A DNA stretch of 64,000 nucleotides from Emticicia sp037153985 (GCF_037153985.1 NZ_JBBAYI010000001.1:186001-250000), one strand, 5' to 3'; counted from the stretch's first letter, positions 1 through 8,727 are shown. Numbers and translations are program-made. The notes: a model not told the origin generated them from the letters alone.

Positions 1-507
1 GGTATTGCCACAAGCAATAGCATAAGGTAAAAACCAGAAAGGAATCATACCCGGAAAATTGAAAGGAGCAATACAGGCGCATACCCCAACAGGTTGGCGA
101 ATCATGAATTCATCTACACCACGGGCAATATCTTCTGAAAAATCTCCCTGCATCATTGTAGGTATTCCGCAGGCATTTTCAACATTTTCAATGGCGCGCT
201 GCATTTCTGCTTTTGCTTCGCCAAAGGTTTTGCCACTTTCTAATACGATAGTTCTGGATATATCATCGATATTGTCTTCGAGCAGGCTTTTTAGTTTAAA
301 CAAGTATTGTACCCGACGGTGCGCAGGTACATTTCGCCACTCTGGAAATGCTCTGGCTGCCGCTTCTGCCGCTTGTTGTACATCCTGCACCGACCCTTGC
401 GGCACTTGTGCAATTACCTCCTGATTAGCAGGGTTTTTCACATCTAGCATTGCTGCCGAGTGGCTGTTTACCCATTGCCCACCGATATAATTAGTTAATT
501 TTGTCAT
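1..507 (-). CDS. iolA: Methylmalonate-semialdehyde dehydrogenase (IolA/MmsA), N-terminal part
   Basis: This is the first 169 codons of a CoA-acylating aldehyde dehydrogenase; the catalytic half lies beyond the left edge. The protein begins MTKLTNYIGGQWV and carries the typical N-terminal strand, the region NPANQEVIAQVPQG and the segment RQPVGVCACIAPFNFP, which matches the NAD-binding part of the MmsA/IolA subfamily. In inositol catabolism the enzyme turns malonate semialdehyde into acetyl-CoA; the same family uses methylmalonate semialdehyde in valine breakdown. It lies 28 bp downstream of iolC on the same strand, so it is probably the third gene of an iolB-iolC-iolA operon. The catalytic Cys and Glu cannot be checked here. 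Confidence 0.88.
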   Translation of the reverse strand, partial: MTKLTNYIGGQWVNSHSAAMLDVKNPANQEVIAQVPQGSVQDVQQAAEAAARAFPEWRNVPAHRRVQYLFKLKSLLEDNIDDISRTIVLESGKTFGEAKAEMQRAIENVENACGIPTMMQGDFSEDIARGVDEFMIRQPVGVCACIAPFNFPGMIPFWFLPYAIACGNT

Positions 508-535
508 GTATTTTAAAAAAGAATTTTATCAGATA

Positions 536-1555
536 TTATAATCCACCCTTGCTATTGGCAAATGACAGGGCTTCGTCGAGAGTAGCCATAAAATTGGCAC
601 ATCCATGTTTGGTTACCATAATGGCACCTGTGGCATTAGCCATCCTGACAGCCTTATATAAATCCCAGCCCTGCAAGTAGCCATACATAAAGCCTGCGGC
701 AAATGAGTCGCCTGCCCCAAGTACGTTTATTACTTCAACCGGAAACCCCGGTACTTTTATTTCTTCCTTTCCTTTCTGGAATATTGAAGCCCCATCAGCA
801 CCTCTTTTAACAATCAGCGTTTTTACACCTTTATTGAGAATCTCCTGAATAGCGTTGTCAATATTTCCTCTGATTTCTGGCGCAGAAATCTGCTGGTGCT
901 TTATTTCCAGTTGTTTAGGGTCGGTCATGAATGCTGCCAGAATTTCTTCTTCGGTGCCTAAAACAAAATCCATATAAGGAAGGGCAGCCCTGATAGTTAC
1001 GCCAAAGGCCAGAGGGTCAAACCATTGGTCGGCCCTGAAATCTATATCCAAAGCAGTTACAGCACCATACTTTTGTGCTTCTTCTATGGCATAAAACATG
1101 GCTGTACGGCTTGGGTCTTTGCTAAAGGCAGTTCCCGAAAACATAACCGACCGATAAGACGCAATGTCAGCCTTGCGGATATGCTCAAGATTGATATTAA
1201 TATCAGAACAATTATCACGATAATAAACCAGCGGAAACCTGTCGGGTGGTTCAATGCCCAGAATAACGGCTGAGCTACGTGTACCATCAATAGTAGGAAT
1301 TGAGGCTGTATTAATACCTTCTTTATCTAAAAAATGCAAAATGAATTTGCCGACTTGGTCGTTACCTACGGCTGTTAGAAATCCGGTATTGAGGCCAAGC
1401 CGTTTACAACCTACGGCAATATTCAGCGGAGACCCCCCCACAAAGGCTCCGAAAGAGCTAATATCAACAAAAGGAGAACCTATATCGTTTGAGTATAAAT
1501 CAATAGAGGAGCGTCCTATGGTCAGGATATCATATTTTTTTGTATTTGCTTGCAT
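536..1555 (-). CDS. iolC: 5-dehydro-2-deoxygluconokinase (IolC), PfkB family
   Basis: A 339-residue PfkB/ribokinase-family sugar kinase. The N-terminal PfkB signature GGSPLNIAVG is at residues 40-49 and the C-terminal signature NVLGAGDSFAAGF at about 277-289, with the catalytic base Asp283 in GAGD. IolC phosphorylates 5-dehydro-2-deoxy-D-gluconate (DKG) with ATP in the cytoplasm, the step after IolB. The assignment to IolC rather than another PfkB kinase rests on the flanking iolB and iolA genes and on a length close to bacterial IolC. It lies 12 bp downstream of iolB and reads leftward in the same operon. Confidence 0.9.
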   Translation of the reverse strand: MQANTKKYDILTIGRSSIDLYSNDIGSPFVDISSFGAFVGGSPLNIAVGCKRLGLNTGFLTAVGNDQVGKFILHFLDKEGINTASIPTIDGTRSSAVILGIEPPDRFPLVYYRDNCSDININLEHIRKADIASYRSVMFSGTAFSKDPSRTAMFYAIEEAQKYGAVTALDIDFRADQWFDPLAFGVTIRAALPYMDFVLGTEEEILAAFMTDPKQLEIKHQQISAPEIRGNIDNAIQEILNKGVKTLIVKRGADGASIFQKGKEEIKVPGFPVEVINVLGAGDSFAAGFMYGYLQGWDLYKAVRMANATGAIMVTKHGCANFMATLDEALSFANSKGGL

Positions 1556-1567
1556 AAAAAGGGCTGG

Positions 1568-2434
1568 TTATACGTTCATATGGGCGGTTACAAGCGGTAA
1601 TCTTGGGTCTTGTGTTTTCCAGGTTCCGTATATCCATTCATGGTCAGGGTCGTTGGTGGCAGTAAGTACCTGGTCGCTTCCGGCTAAAAAGTTGAGATAA
1701 TAAGCATGATACCCGTGGCAGGCGGCTACGGGGTGGTACCCTTTAGGTACTAAAACGGCTTCGTTGTTTTTGGCTCTGATAATTTCATCCAGACTTCTGT
1801 CGTAGGTATATACCTGCTGAATGGCATAAGCCTGCGGTGACTGAAATTTGTAAAAATAAATTTCTTCCAATTCGGCTTCAATTAGTTGGCCATTAGCATC
1901 AACCTTTCTTTCATCGTGCTTGTGGGCAGGGAAAGAACTCCAGTTGCCTGAAGGTGTATAAACTTCAACACAAACAATTTTATGACACGGAAACCCGGGT
2001 TGTATGAGGCTATTTATCTGACGATTAGCGTTATCACCTCCGCGTAATTCAATGGCTGCTTCTTGAGGTTGTTTAAGATAAGGGGCAAAGTCTTGGTCGG
2101 TGCTTACCCATGAGTAGGCAATGTCAAGTACAGGGCTGGTTGCCGTAAGTGTAAATTTAGTATGGCGAGGTAAATACAACGTGTGTGCAATACCGCTAAA
2201 AACATCTTTGCGTCCGTTTTTTATTTCCCAGTTTCCTTTGTCAGATGCAACTTTAAAATTACCTCCCAGAAGCACAATAGCCATTTCATTTTCGGTGGTA
2301 TCGTGTTCCCATTCTTCGCCCTGTTGCATTACTCTGGCCCCGAAATTAAGATGTTTCCAGCCGGCATCTTCAGCCGTAAAATGCTGATAGATAGGGTTGT
2401 TTTGTGGTTTAACTAATAAATTCTGGTCTTTCAT
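1568..2434 (-). CDS. iolB: 5-deoxy-glucuronate isomerase (IolB)
   Basis: A 288-residue bicupin of the KduI/IolB family, close to the usual length of about 270. The metal-site motif FPAHKHDE is at residues 168-175, followed by ELEEIYFYKF near 188-197 and a third ligand region KGYHP at 231-235. The enzyme isomerises 5-deoxy-glucuronate to DKG in myo-inositol catabolism. It is the promoter-proximal gene of the leftward iolB-iolC-iolA cluster. The ATG at 2432-2434 is preceded by a leader of about 60 nt and a good Bacteroidota -7 element. The upstream iol genes (iolG, iolE, iolD) are not next to it, so the pathway is dispersed in this genome. Confidence 0.92.
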   Translation of the reverse strand: MKDQNLLVKPQNNPIYQHFTAEDAGWKHLNFGARVMQQGEEWEHDTTENEMAIVLLGGNFKVASDKGNWEIKNGRKDVFSGIAHTLYLPRHTKFTLTATSPVLDIAYSWVSTDQDFAPYLKQPQEAAIELRGGDNANRQINSLIQPGFPCHKIVCVEVYTPSGNWSSFPAHKHDERKVDANGQLIEAELEEIYFYKFQSPQAYAIQQVYTYDRSLDEIIRAKNNEAVLVPKGYHPVAACHGYHAYYLNFLAGSDQVLTATNDPDHEWIYGTWKTQDPRLPLVTAHMNV

Positions 2435-2503
2435 AGTAGGGTAATACAGCTATCAAACAGGTTTAGATTATTTTGTCTGGACTCGCCTGAACTAAGGCAT
2501 CTG

Positions 2504-2511
2504 CAAAAGTA
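2504..2511 (-). promoter_or_regulatory. iolB promoter -7 element
   Basis: On the minus strand this reads TACTTTTG, an exact match to the Bacteroidota -7 consensus TAnnTTTG. A CTTG (near TTTG) lies 20 bp upstream, inside the right arm of the neighbouring dyad. Initiation would be near 2497, giving a leader of about 60 nt before the iolB ATG. Confidence 0.55.
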
Positions 2512-2519
2512 TATTAGCT

Positions 2520-2537
2520 AACTTGTATAGACAAGTT
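2520..2537. promoter_or_regulatory. GntR/HutC-like operator dyad at the iolB promoter
   Basis: Perfect inverted repeat AACTTGT-ATAG-ACAAGTT. The core GTATAGAC fits the GTnTAnAC half-site layout of HutC-subfamily GntR operators. It overlaps the presumed -33 element of the iolB promoter, a position suited to repression. No GntR-type regulator gene is in the window, so the identity of the binding protein is inference. Confidence 0.5.
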
Positions 2538-2619
2538 TTTGATGTAATAATTGTATGCAGGGCGCTATAATTGATGCAATAGTATTATATAAAGACTAAA
2601 TATAAAAATATTTATTTTT

Positions 2620-2657
2620 GCAAACGTTTCAAATTGTCATGCAAACGTTTTAAATTG
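2620..2657. promoter_or_regulatory. Two direct AAACGTTT sites, LacI-family-like
   Basis: The 17-bp unit GCAAACGTTTCAAATTG at 2620-2636 is repeated at 2641-2657 with one change (C to T). Each contains the palindrome AAACGTTT, and the copies are 21 bp apart, two helical turns. Such CG-centred palindromes are typical of LacI/GalR-family operators. The sites are about 110 bp upstream of the iolB -7 element and 230 bp upstream of the yceI promoter. Confidence 0.5.
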
Positions 2658-2860
2658 ATTTGGGGTAGAATTGAAAACAACAAATGCTTCAAAAACTATC
2701 TTTATTTAAAGGGCTTTGAAGACAAAGAAGAAATCGGCTTAATATTAAAAAATGCCGAGTGATTTTCGGAATATGTCGACACACCCCGCTGATTTTTATT
2801 GCTTTTGCAATCTTTGTTGAACTTATATAAGTTAATGTTTTGTTAAAACCTGAGAAAATA

Positions 2861-2891
2861 CTTGTATATATATTATATGTATCTACATTTG
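2861..2891 (+). promoter_or_regulatory. yceI promoter
   Basis: CTTG at 2861-2864, a 19-bp spacer, then TACATTTG at 2884-2891. This fits the Bacteroidota pattern TTTG-N19-TAnnTTTG with one mismatch in the -33 box. The predicted start near 2898 leaves a leader of about 40 nt before the ATG at 2939. Confidence 0.6.
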
Positions 2892-2938
2892 TTTTTCTTA
2901 ATCAATTCACTATTATTAATTAAAATCATTCAGAACCA

Positions 2939-3502
2939 ATGAAAAAAGCAGTTGTTTTGGTACTTAGCCTATTGGCGTCAGTTGGCTCATTTGCACAGAA
3001 GTGGTCGGCCGACAAAGCACACACTAAAGTAAACTTTACTGTAACACACCTTATGCTGTCAGAAGTTGACGGTACTTTCAAAAACTTTGATGCAAGCATT
3101 ACTTCATCAAAAGAAGATTTCTCAGATGCAGTTTTTGAGTTAACAATTGATGCGAAAAGCGTAACAACCAACAACGAAATGAGAGACGGGCATTTGCAAA
3201 AAGCTGATATGTTCGACACTGAGAAATTCCCGACACTTACTTTCAAAAGTACGTCAATCAAAAGTGTTGGCCCTAAAAAATTTCAGTTAACCGGCGACCT
3301 AACCATGAAAGGCGTAACAAAACCTGTAACTATTGACCTGACTTTGATTGGTACAACTACTAACCGTCAAGGCAAAAAAGTAGCTGGTTTCAAAGCTAGT
3401 GGTACTATCAACCGTACTGCTTTTGGCGTAGGTGCTATGCCGTCTGCCGTAGTAAGCGAAGAAGTAGAATTAAGAGCTAGTGGCGAATTTGTTGCTAACT
3501 AA
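2939..3502 (+). CDS. YceI family secreted protein
   Basis: A 187-residue protein with a signal peptide (residues 1-20, ending SFAQ) and one YceI-like lipocalin-type domain filling the rest. The family start KWSADKAHTKVNFTVTH (residues 21-37), the middle DMFDTEKFPTLTFKST and the segment GDLTMKGVTKPVTIDL are diagnostic. YceI proteins bind isoprenoid or other amphiphilic ligands in the periplasm; the ligand here is unknown. The gene is monocistronic, with its own promoter and a hairpin terminator 18 bp after the stop. The assignment to family is firm; function is not established. Confidence 0.9.
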   Translation: MKKAVVLVLSLLASVGSFAQKWSADKAHTKVNFTVTHLMLSEVDGTFKNFDASITSSKEDFSDAVFELTIDAKSVTTNNEMRDGHLQKADMFDTEKFPTLTFKSTSIKSVGPKKFQLTGDLTMKGVTKPVTIDLTLIGTTTNRQGKKVAGFKASGTINRTAFGVGAMPSAVVSEEVELRASGEFVAN

Positions 3503-3520
3503 TTTTAAATAAATCGTTAA

Positions 3521-3556
3521 AAAGAGACTTCTTGCTCATCAGGAAGTCTCTTTTTT
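3521..3556 (+). terminator. Terminator after yceI
   Basis: Stem AAAGAGACTTC (3521-3531) pairs with GAAGTCTCTTT (3543-3553) and runs into six T residues. It separates yceI from the next gene. Confidence 0.85.
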
Positions 3557-3593
3557 GTTACATTTACTTCTAAAATCTCAAACATCTATTACA

Positions 3594-4124
3594 ATGAAAA
3601 AAACATCTCTACTATTAAGCCTGCTGGCGCTATTTGCCTTCGGCTTTTCGAACGCCTATGCGCTCGATAAAGAACAAATGATTAAAGAATGGGAAAGAGC
3701 AAAAGCATATACTAAATTGTATCTGGAAACCATGCCAGAAGATGGCTACGATTTTAAGCCTTCGCCTGACATTCGCTCTTTTGCACAGCAACTTTTACAC
3801 TTAGCCGATGCTAATTACAACTTTGCCTCTTTGGCTAGTGGTGTTAAAAGTCCTATTGAAAGAGGGGCCTCTGAAAAAGCCGAAGATAAATCGAAGGCTG
3901 CAACTACCAAAATGGTTTTAGACAGCTACGATTTTGTAATAAATGCCTTAAAAGGCATGACCGACGAGCAATTTAAAGAAATGGTAAAATTTGGTAACAG
4001 AGGCGACATGACCAAAGAAATGGTATTTGCCAAAGCCTTTGAGCATCAGACACACCACCGTGGGCAAACCACTATTTATATCCGTATGAAAGGCATTAAG
4101 CCCCCAAATGAAATGTTATTCTAA
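3594..4124 (+). CDS. Secreted DinB-like four-helix metalloprotein
   Basis: A 176-residue protein starting at the ATG at 3594, chosen because it opens a clean signal peptide (residues 1-23, ending NAYA). An in-frame upstream start would add 13 residues that break the signal. The mature part is a DinB-like four-helix bundle: His69 in LLHLAD and His151/His155 in FEHQTHHRGQ form the family's metal triad. The ending RMKGIKPP is typical of DinB proteins. Related enzymes are thiol-dependent transferases or hydrolases, but export of a DinB protein is less usual. A second one is at 27739-28305. Terminators lie on both sides, so it is monocistronic. Confidence 0.85.
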   Translation: MKKTSLLLSLLALFAFGFSNAYALDKEQMIKEWERAKAYTKLYLETMPEDGYDFKPSPDIRSFAQQLLHLADANYNFASLASGVKSPIERGASEKAEDKSKAATTKMVLDSYDFVINALKGMTDEQFKEMVKFGNRGDMTKEMVFAKAFEHQTHHRGQTTIYIRMKGIKPPNEMLF

Positions 4125-4132
4125 CAAATCTG

Positions 4133-4168
4133 AAAGCCCGTCTGATGTAAAAACAAACGGGCTTTTTT
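4133..4168 (+). terminator. Terminator after the DinB gene
   Basis: AAAGCCCGT (4133-4141) pairs with ACGGGCTTT (4157-4165), followed by T residues. Confidence 0.85.
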
Positions 4169-4268
4169 ATTGAAAAATAATAGAATAATTCTTGAAAAAG
4201 TCGAACAATAATGTTTGTTTTGGCGTTCTATTATTAGAAAAATCCAAAAAGCTTCGGCTACATGTAAT

Positions 4269-5555
4269 ATGACTCCAAATATTCCAGATACTCCCCAGAA
4301 ACGCATCGTAATTATTGGTGCCGGTTTCGGAGGTTTGGCACTAGCTCAAAAACTTGCCAGACACGATGTTCAGATTGTCTTGATAGACAAAAATAATTAT
4401 CACCAGTTTCAGCCTCTTTTTTATCAGGTGGCCATGGCTGGTCTTGAGCCAAGTTCTATTTCATTTCCGCTTCGGAAAATTTTTCAACGAAAGAAAAATG
4501 TACACATCCGTATTACAGAAGTAACCAAAGTAAACCCTGAAAAAAATAGCATCGATACTGCGTTAGGAGAAATTACCTACGATTACCTTGTTTTGGCTAT
4601 GGGTGCAGGAACAAACTTTTTCGGCATGAAAAACATGATTGAAAATGCTATTCCGATGAAATCAGTTTCAGAGGCTATTTACTTGCGTAACCGTGTATTG
4701 CAGAATTTTGAAGATGCCCTAACGGCCGAAGATGCTGAAACACGTGAGGGGTTAATGAATATGGTAGTAGTAGGAGGGGGGCCAACAGGAGTTGAGGTGT
4801 CAGGAACACTGGCAGAGATGAAAAAGGTTATTTTGCCAAAAGATTATCCTGAGATGGATTTCAATATGATGAAAATTTACCTTTTTGAGTCTTCGGCCGA
4901 GGTGCTGGAAGTAATGTCAGAAGAGGCATCAAGCAAAGGGAAAGAATACCTCGAACGCTTGGGTGTGATAGTAAAAACAGGTGTTAGAATTACAGATTTT
5001 GACGGAAAATATGCCTACACCAGTACAGGCGAACAAATACGTACCAATAACGTAGTTTGGGCCGCAGGTATAAAAGGAAATTCAATTGAAGGGTTCGCAC
5101 CTGAAATTTATGGTAGGGGAAGCCGCATAAAAGTGAACCAGTTTAATCAGGTTGACGGCTATGAAAATATTTTTGCCGTAGGAGACATCGCTTTAATGAG
5201 CGGTGACCCGAAATTTCCTAATGGGCATCCGCAAATGGCACAACCAGCAATTCAGCAGGGAAAACTATTAGCCAAGAACTTCCTTAAAATTATGCGAAAA
5301 GAAGACCTAAAACCTTTTGAATATAAAGATTTGGGTTCAATGGCAACAGTTGGTAGAAATCTGGCAGTAGTAGACTTGCCTTTCTGGAAGTTTCAGGGGG
5401 CCTTTGCTTGGTACGTCTGGATGTTCGTACACTTAATGTCGATTCTTGGTATCAAAAATAAAGTAATGGTATTTATTAACTGGCTATGGAGTTATATAAC
5501 TTACGACCAGTCGTTGAGGCTTATTATCCGGCCTAAAACTAAAACCGGAAGCTGA
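4269..5555 (+). CDS. ndh: Type II NADH:quinone oxidoreductase (NDH-2)
   Basis: A 428-residue flavoprotein from the ATG at 4269; a TTG 54 bp upstream is open but gives an unusual N-terminus. The FAD site GAGFGG is at residues 17-22, the NADH site VVVGGGPTGVE at 166-176, the second FAD motif IFAVGDIA at 301-308 and the quinone-side motif AQPAIQQG at 324-331. The hydrophobic and amphipathic C-terminus (about 375-412) fits a membrane anchor. NDH-2 oxidises NADH and reduces menaquinone without pumping protons. A hairpin terminator follows directly. Confidence 0.92.
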   Translation: MTPNIPDTPQKRIVIIGAGFGGLALAQKLARHDVQIVLIDKNNYHQFQPLFYQVAMAGLEPSSISFPLRKIFQRKKNVHIRITEVTKVNPEKNSIDTALGEITYDYLVLAMGAGTNFFGMKNMIENAIPMKSVSEAIYLRNRVLQNFEDALTAEDAETREGLMNMVVVGGGPTGVEVSGTLAEMKKVILPKDYPEMDFNMMKIYLFESSAEVLEVMSEEASSKGKEYLERLGVIVKTGVRITDFDGKYAYTSTGEQIRTNNVVWAAGIKGNSIEGFAPEIYGRGSRIKVNQFNQVDGYENIFAVGDIALMSGDPKFPNGHPQMAQPAIQQGKLLAKNFLKIMRKEDLKPFEYKDLGSMATVGRNLAVVDLPFWKFQGAFAWYVWMFVHLMSILGIKNKVMVFINWLWSYITYDQSLRLIIRPKTKTGS

Positions 5556-5568
5556 TAAGATATTTTTT

Positions 5569-5604
5569 GCAAAGGGAGAGTGAAAAGCTCTCTCTTTGCT
5601 TTTC
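5569..5604 (+). terminator. Terminator after ndh
   Basis: GCAAAGGGAGAG (5569-5580) pairs with CTCTCTCTTTGC (5588-5599) with one G-U wobble, then a T-rich tail. It ends 10 bp before the next ATG. Confidence 0.8.
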
Positions 5605-5614
5605 TGATAATTTC

Positions 5615-6256
5615 ATGGAAAATGTTTATGTATTCAGCGGTTTGGGTGTAGATGAAAGAGTATTTGGTGAAATAGATTTCGGCACTTTTAAACCTGTCTT
5701 TATTCAATGGATAAAACCCGAAAATAACGAAAGTATAGAGGCTTATGCCCAAAGGCTTACAAACCAGATAAACACCAAAAACCCTGTTTTGATAGGATTA
5801 TCCTTTGGTGGTATGATAGCAATAGAAGTTGCCAGATACGTCAATACACGAAAAATTATTTTGCTGGCATCTGCCAAAATATATACTGAAATTCCTTTCT
5901 ATTATCGTTGGGCAGGGTATTTGGCTATTCATAAACTCTTGCCCATTACTCTTTTAAAACAGCATACTTTTATAAGCGACTGGCTTTTTGGGATAAGCGA
6001 CAAGCAACATAAAAATATGTTTGCCAACATTCTTCAGGATTTAGACGAAGATTTTTTAAAATGGGCTATTAATAAAATTCTATGCTGGAAAAACCAGACA
6101 ATTCATCCGAACACTATTCATATCCATGGAACTGCCGATAAAATCTTGCCCGCATATTTTATAAAAACAGATGTTGTAGTACAAGGTGGTGGGCATTTCA
6201 TGACTGTAAACAGGGCAAAAGAAATAAGTATAATTTTTCAAAACTGCATGGCGTGA
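5615..6256 (+). CDS. Small alpha/beta hydrolase
   Basis: A 213-residue protein from the ATG at 5615; an upstream in-frame start would lie inside the terminator stem of ndh. It has the alpha/beta-hydrolase nucleophile elbow GLSFGG with Ser63, an acid Asp175 in HGTADKILP, and His194 in GGGHFM, so the triad looks complete. There is no signal peptide, so it is probably cytoplasmic. The substrate cannot be predicted; the short cap between residues 95 and 160 is not diagnostic. Confidence 0.8.
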   Translation: MENVYVFSGLGVDERVFGEIDFGTFKPVFIQWIKPENNESIEAYAQRLTNQINTKNPVLIGLSFGGMIAIEVARYVNTRKIILLASAKIYTEIPFYYRWAGYLAIHKLLPITLLKQHTFISDWLFGISDKQHKNMFANILQDLDEDFLKWAINKILCWKNQTIHPNTIHIHGTADKILPAYFIKTDVVVQGGGHFMTVNRAKEISIIFQNCMA

Positions 6257-6371
6257 AATCCCAATTCATTTTAATAGCCTTCTGAAAAGAAATTATGAAA
6301 ATCGATAGATATTCTCTAACTTTCATTTCGTTTTCAAACTCATTCTATTTAACCTACTTCAACCAATACCT

Positions 6372-8705
6372 ATGAGAAAAATATGTATTTTCCTCCTCTT
6401 TAGCGTTTATACATTTGCCCAGAAAACTAATTCATTGCCGCGTAGTACGCCTGAAGCGGAAGGTGTTTCGAGCGAAGGTATTACGCAGTTTCTGGAAGCC
6501 GCCTCTAAAAGCAAACACGAATTCCATAGTTTTATGATAATCCGCCACGGCAAAGTAGTGGCAGAAGGCTGGTGGAATCCTTACCGTGCCGATTTAAAAC
6601 ATACCATGTACTCGTGTAGTAAAAGTTTTACAGCCACTGCCGTAGGCTTTGCTGTTGCCGAAAAACGCCTGACAGTGAACGACAAAGTTATTTCCTTTTT
6701 TCCTGATGACTTACCTCAGACAATAAGCCCCAATTTAGCAGAGTTAAAAGTAAAAGACCTCCTGAGTATGAGTGCTGGCCAAGCTCCTGACCCAACTGGT
6801 GTGGTAGCTACGAGTGATAACTGGGTGAAAACTTTTCTTAATACACCTATTGTGAATCAGCCCGGCAGTAAATTTTTATACAACTCGGTAGCTACTTATA
6901 TGCTTTCGGCAATTGTACAAAAAGTAACAGGCGAAAAAATAGTCGATTATCTGAAACCACGTTTATTTGTGCCACTAGGTATTGAAGGAATAGACTGGGA
7001 GGTTGACCCCAACGGAATCAACACCGGAGGGTGGGGCTTAAGAATCAAAACTGAAGATATGGCAAAATTCGGGCAGTTGTTTTTGCAAAAAGGTATGTGG
7101 AAAGGAAAACAGATTTTGCCTGCCTCGTGGGTAGAAGAAGCCTCAACCATGAAAATTATGCAAGACCCAAGCGCCCCACAAGCTAAAAAAGATTCAAGCG
7201 ATTGGTTGCAAGGATATTGCTACCAGATGTGGCGTTGCCGTAATAATGCTTATAGAGGCGATGGAGCCAACGGGCAGTTTATCATTGTAATGCCCGACCA
7301 AGATGCCGTAGTTGCAATAACTGCCGAAGCACCCGATATGCAGTCAGAGATTAATCTGGTCTGGAAATATATTCTACCTGCCTTTAAGCCCAAAAAACTA
7401 GCAGCTAACCCCAAAGCATTAATCGCATTAAAAGAAAAAATAAGTACGTTGGCACTTCCTGTGCCACAGAAAAACGACATAACGGCTCTTGAAGCCAAAC
7501 TTTCTGGTAAAACCTTCGGTATTATTGCTAACGATAAAAGTTTGAAGAGCATCAGCTTAGATTTCAAAAATGGTATTTGTAACCTCACTTTACAAACAGA
7601 TTCAGTAACACATACTTTACCCTTTGGAGCCGGAAAATGGGCGTACAGCGAAACCACTAAACAGGGGCCATATCTGGTAGCCAGAGCTAAGGCAAACCGT
7701 AAAGGATTGCCTCCATTTAAAACGGCTGGCAGTTATACATGGAAAGATGACCATACTTTGGAATTCACTTTGCGATACATTGAAAGCCCACATACAGAAA
7801 CCATTAAATGTACTTTCGATGGCGATAACGTTTCAATTGAGCTGGCAAGTATTTTTAGTAAATCAAGCACAAAAGGAGTATTAAGGAAGAGCTTAAGTAA
7901 TCCGCCACGTTTGATTGTCCGTGGAGACGACATGGGCTTTTCTCACTCAGGTAACCAAGCCCTCATAAAATGTTATAAAGAAGGTATTGAAACATCGATT
8001 GAGGTAATTGTTCCGTCTCCGTGGTTTCCAGAAGCTGTAAAATTACTGGAGCAAAACAATGGAATTGATGTTGGACTTCATTTTGCTATTACAAGTGAAT
8101 GGGATAACATTAAATGGCGCCCAATGACCGACGCACCTAGTTTGCGTAATAAAGATGGATACTTTTACCCGATGCTCTTCCATAATAACAATTATCCGCA
8201 ACAGGCTGTGCTAGATAATACATGGCAACTAGCCGACGTAGAAAAAGAGCTAAGAGCGCAAATAGAAATGGCCTTGAAGTATATTCCTCGGCTGAGCCAC
8301 GTGTCGGGGCACATGGGTAGCACCGCATTTACGCCCGAAGTGAAAGAAATGGCAAAAAGAGTAGCAAAAGAATATAATCTGGTAATGGTAGATGCCGACT
8401 CTCAGAAAGATTTTGGTATTAGCTATACTGGGTTTGATTTCCGAAATAAATCGACCGACGAACGCATAGAGGCTTTTATTAAAATGTTGGATAAACTAGA
8501 AGAAGGTAAAACCTATGTTTTTGTGGAACATCCCGGCATTGATAATGATGAACTTCGAGCTATTTATCATATCGGATATGAAGATGTTGCCAAAGGTCGG
8601 CAGGATGTAACTACCATTTTTACCAGCGAGAAAGTAAAAGCAGCAATTGAGCAAAAGGGTATCCAGTTAATTAGCTATAAACAGGCAATAAATCAGGCCA
8701 GATAA
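6372..8705 (+). CDS. Secreted serine hydrolase (class C beta-lactamase fold) fused to a YdjC/ChbG-type deacetylase
   Basis: A 777-residue two-enzyme protein. A signal peptide covers residues 1-17 (ending TFAQ). Residues 20-345 form a beta-lactamase/DD-peptidase-fold serine hydrolase with SxxK at Ser81-Lys84 and the Tyr170-Asn171 motif. Residues 350-505 look like a beta-rich linker of the kind following such hydrolases. Residues 510-777 match the YdjC/ChbG carbohydrate deacetylase family: RGDDMG at 517-522, DVGLHF ending in His570, HVSGHMG with His643/His647 and VEHPG at 718-722. The first family cleaves esters, amides or peptides; the second removes acetyl groups from amino sugars. A cell-wall or glycan substrate is inference. 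Both active sites look intact. Confidence 0.85.
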   Translation: MRKICIFLLFSVYTFAQKTNSLPRSTPEAEGVSSEGITQFLEAASKSKHEFHSFMIIRHGKVVAEGWWNPYRADLKHTMYSCSKSFTATAVGFAVAEKRLTVNDKVISFFPDDLPQTISPNLAELKVKDLLSMSAGQAPDPTGVVATSDNWVKTFLNTPIVNQPGSKFLYNSVATYMLSAIVQKVTGEKIVDYLKPRLFVPLGIEGIDWEVDPNGINTGGWGLRIKTEDMAKFGQLFLQKGMWKGKQILPASWVEEASTMKIMQDPSAPQAKKDSSDWLQGYCYQMWRCRNNAYRGDGANGQFIIVMPDQDAVVAITAEAPDMQSEINLVWKYILPAFKPKKLAANPKALIALKEKISTLALPVPQKNDITALEAKLSGKTFGIIANDKSLKSISLDFKNGICNLTLQTDSVTHTLPFGAGKWAYSETTKQGPYLVARAKANRKGLPPFKTAGSYTWKDDHTLEFTLRYIESPHTETIKCTFDGDNVSIELASIFSKSSTKGVLRKSLSNPPRLIVRGDDMGFSHSGNQALIKCYKEGIETSIEVIVPSPWFPEAVKLLEQNNGIDVGLHFAITSEWDNIKWRPMTDAPSLRNKDGYFYPMLFHNNNYPQQAVLDNTWQLADVEKELRAQIEMALKYIPRLSHVSGHMGSTAFTPEVKEMAKRVAKEYNLVMVDADSQKDFGISYTGFDFRNKSTDERIEAFIKMLDKLEEGKTYVFVEHPGIDNDELRAIYHIGYEDVAKGRQDVTTIFTSEKVKAAIEQKGIQLISYKQAINQAR

Positions 8706-8727
8706 AGAGCGTATTTTTACAAAAAAT

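Larger units (their letters stand above)
2435..2938. other. Intergenic region between divergent iolB and yceI
   Basis: This 504-bp gap between divergent genes holds three regulatory blocks described separately: the iolB promoter and dyad (2504-2537), two AAACGTTT repeats (2620-2657) and the yceI promoter (2861-2891). I see no coding frame or RNA gene in 2660-2860. Confidence 0.7.

Noticed and set aside
59..424. Plus-strand frame of 121 codons at the left edge
   Set aside because: It is antisense to the IolA gene, whose protein sequence matches a known family.
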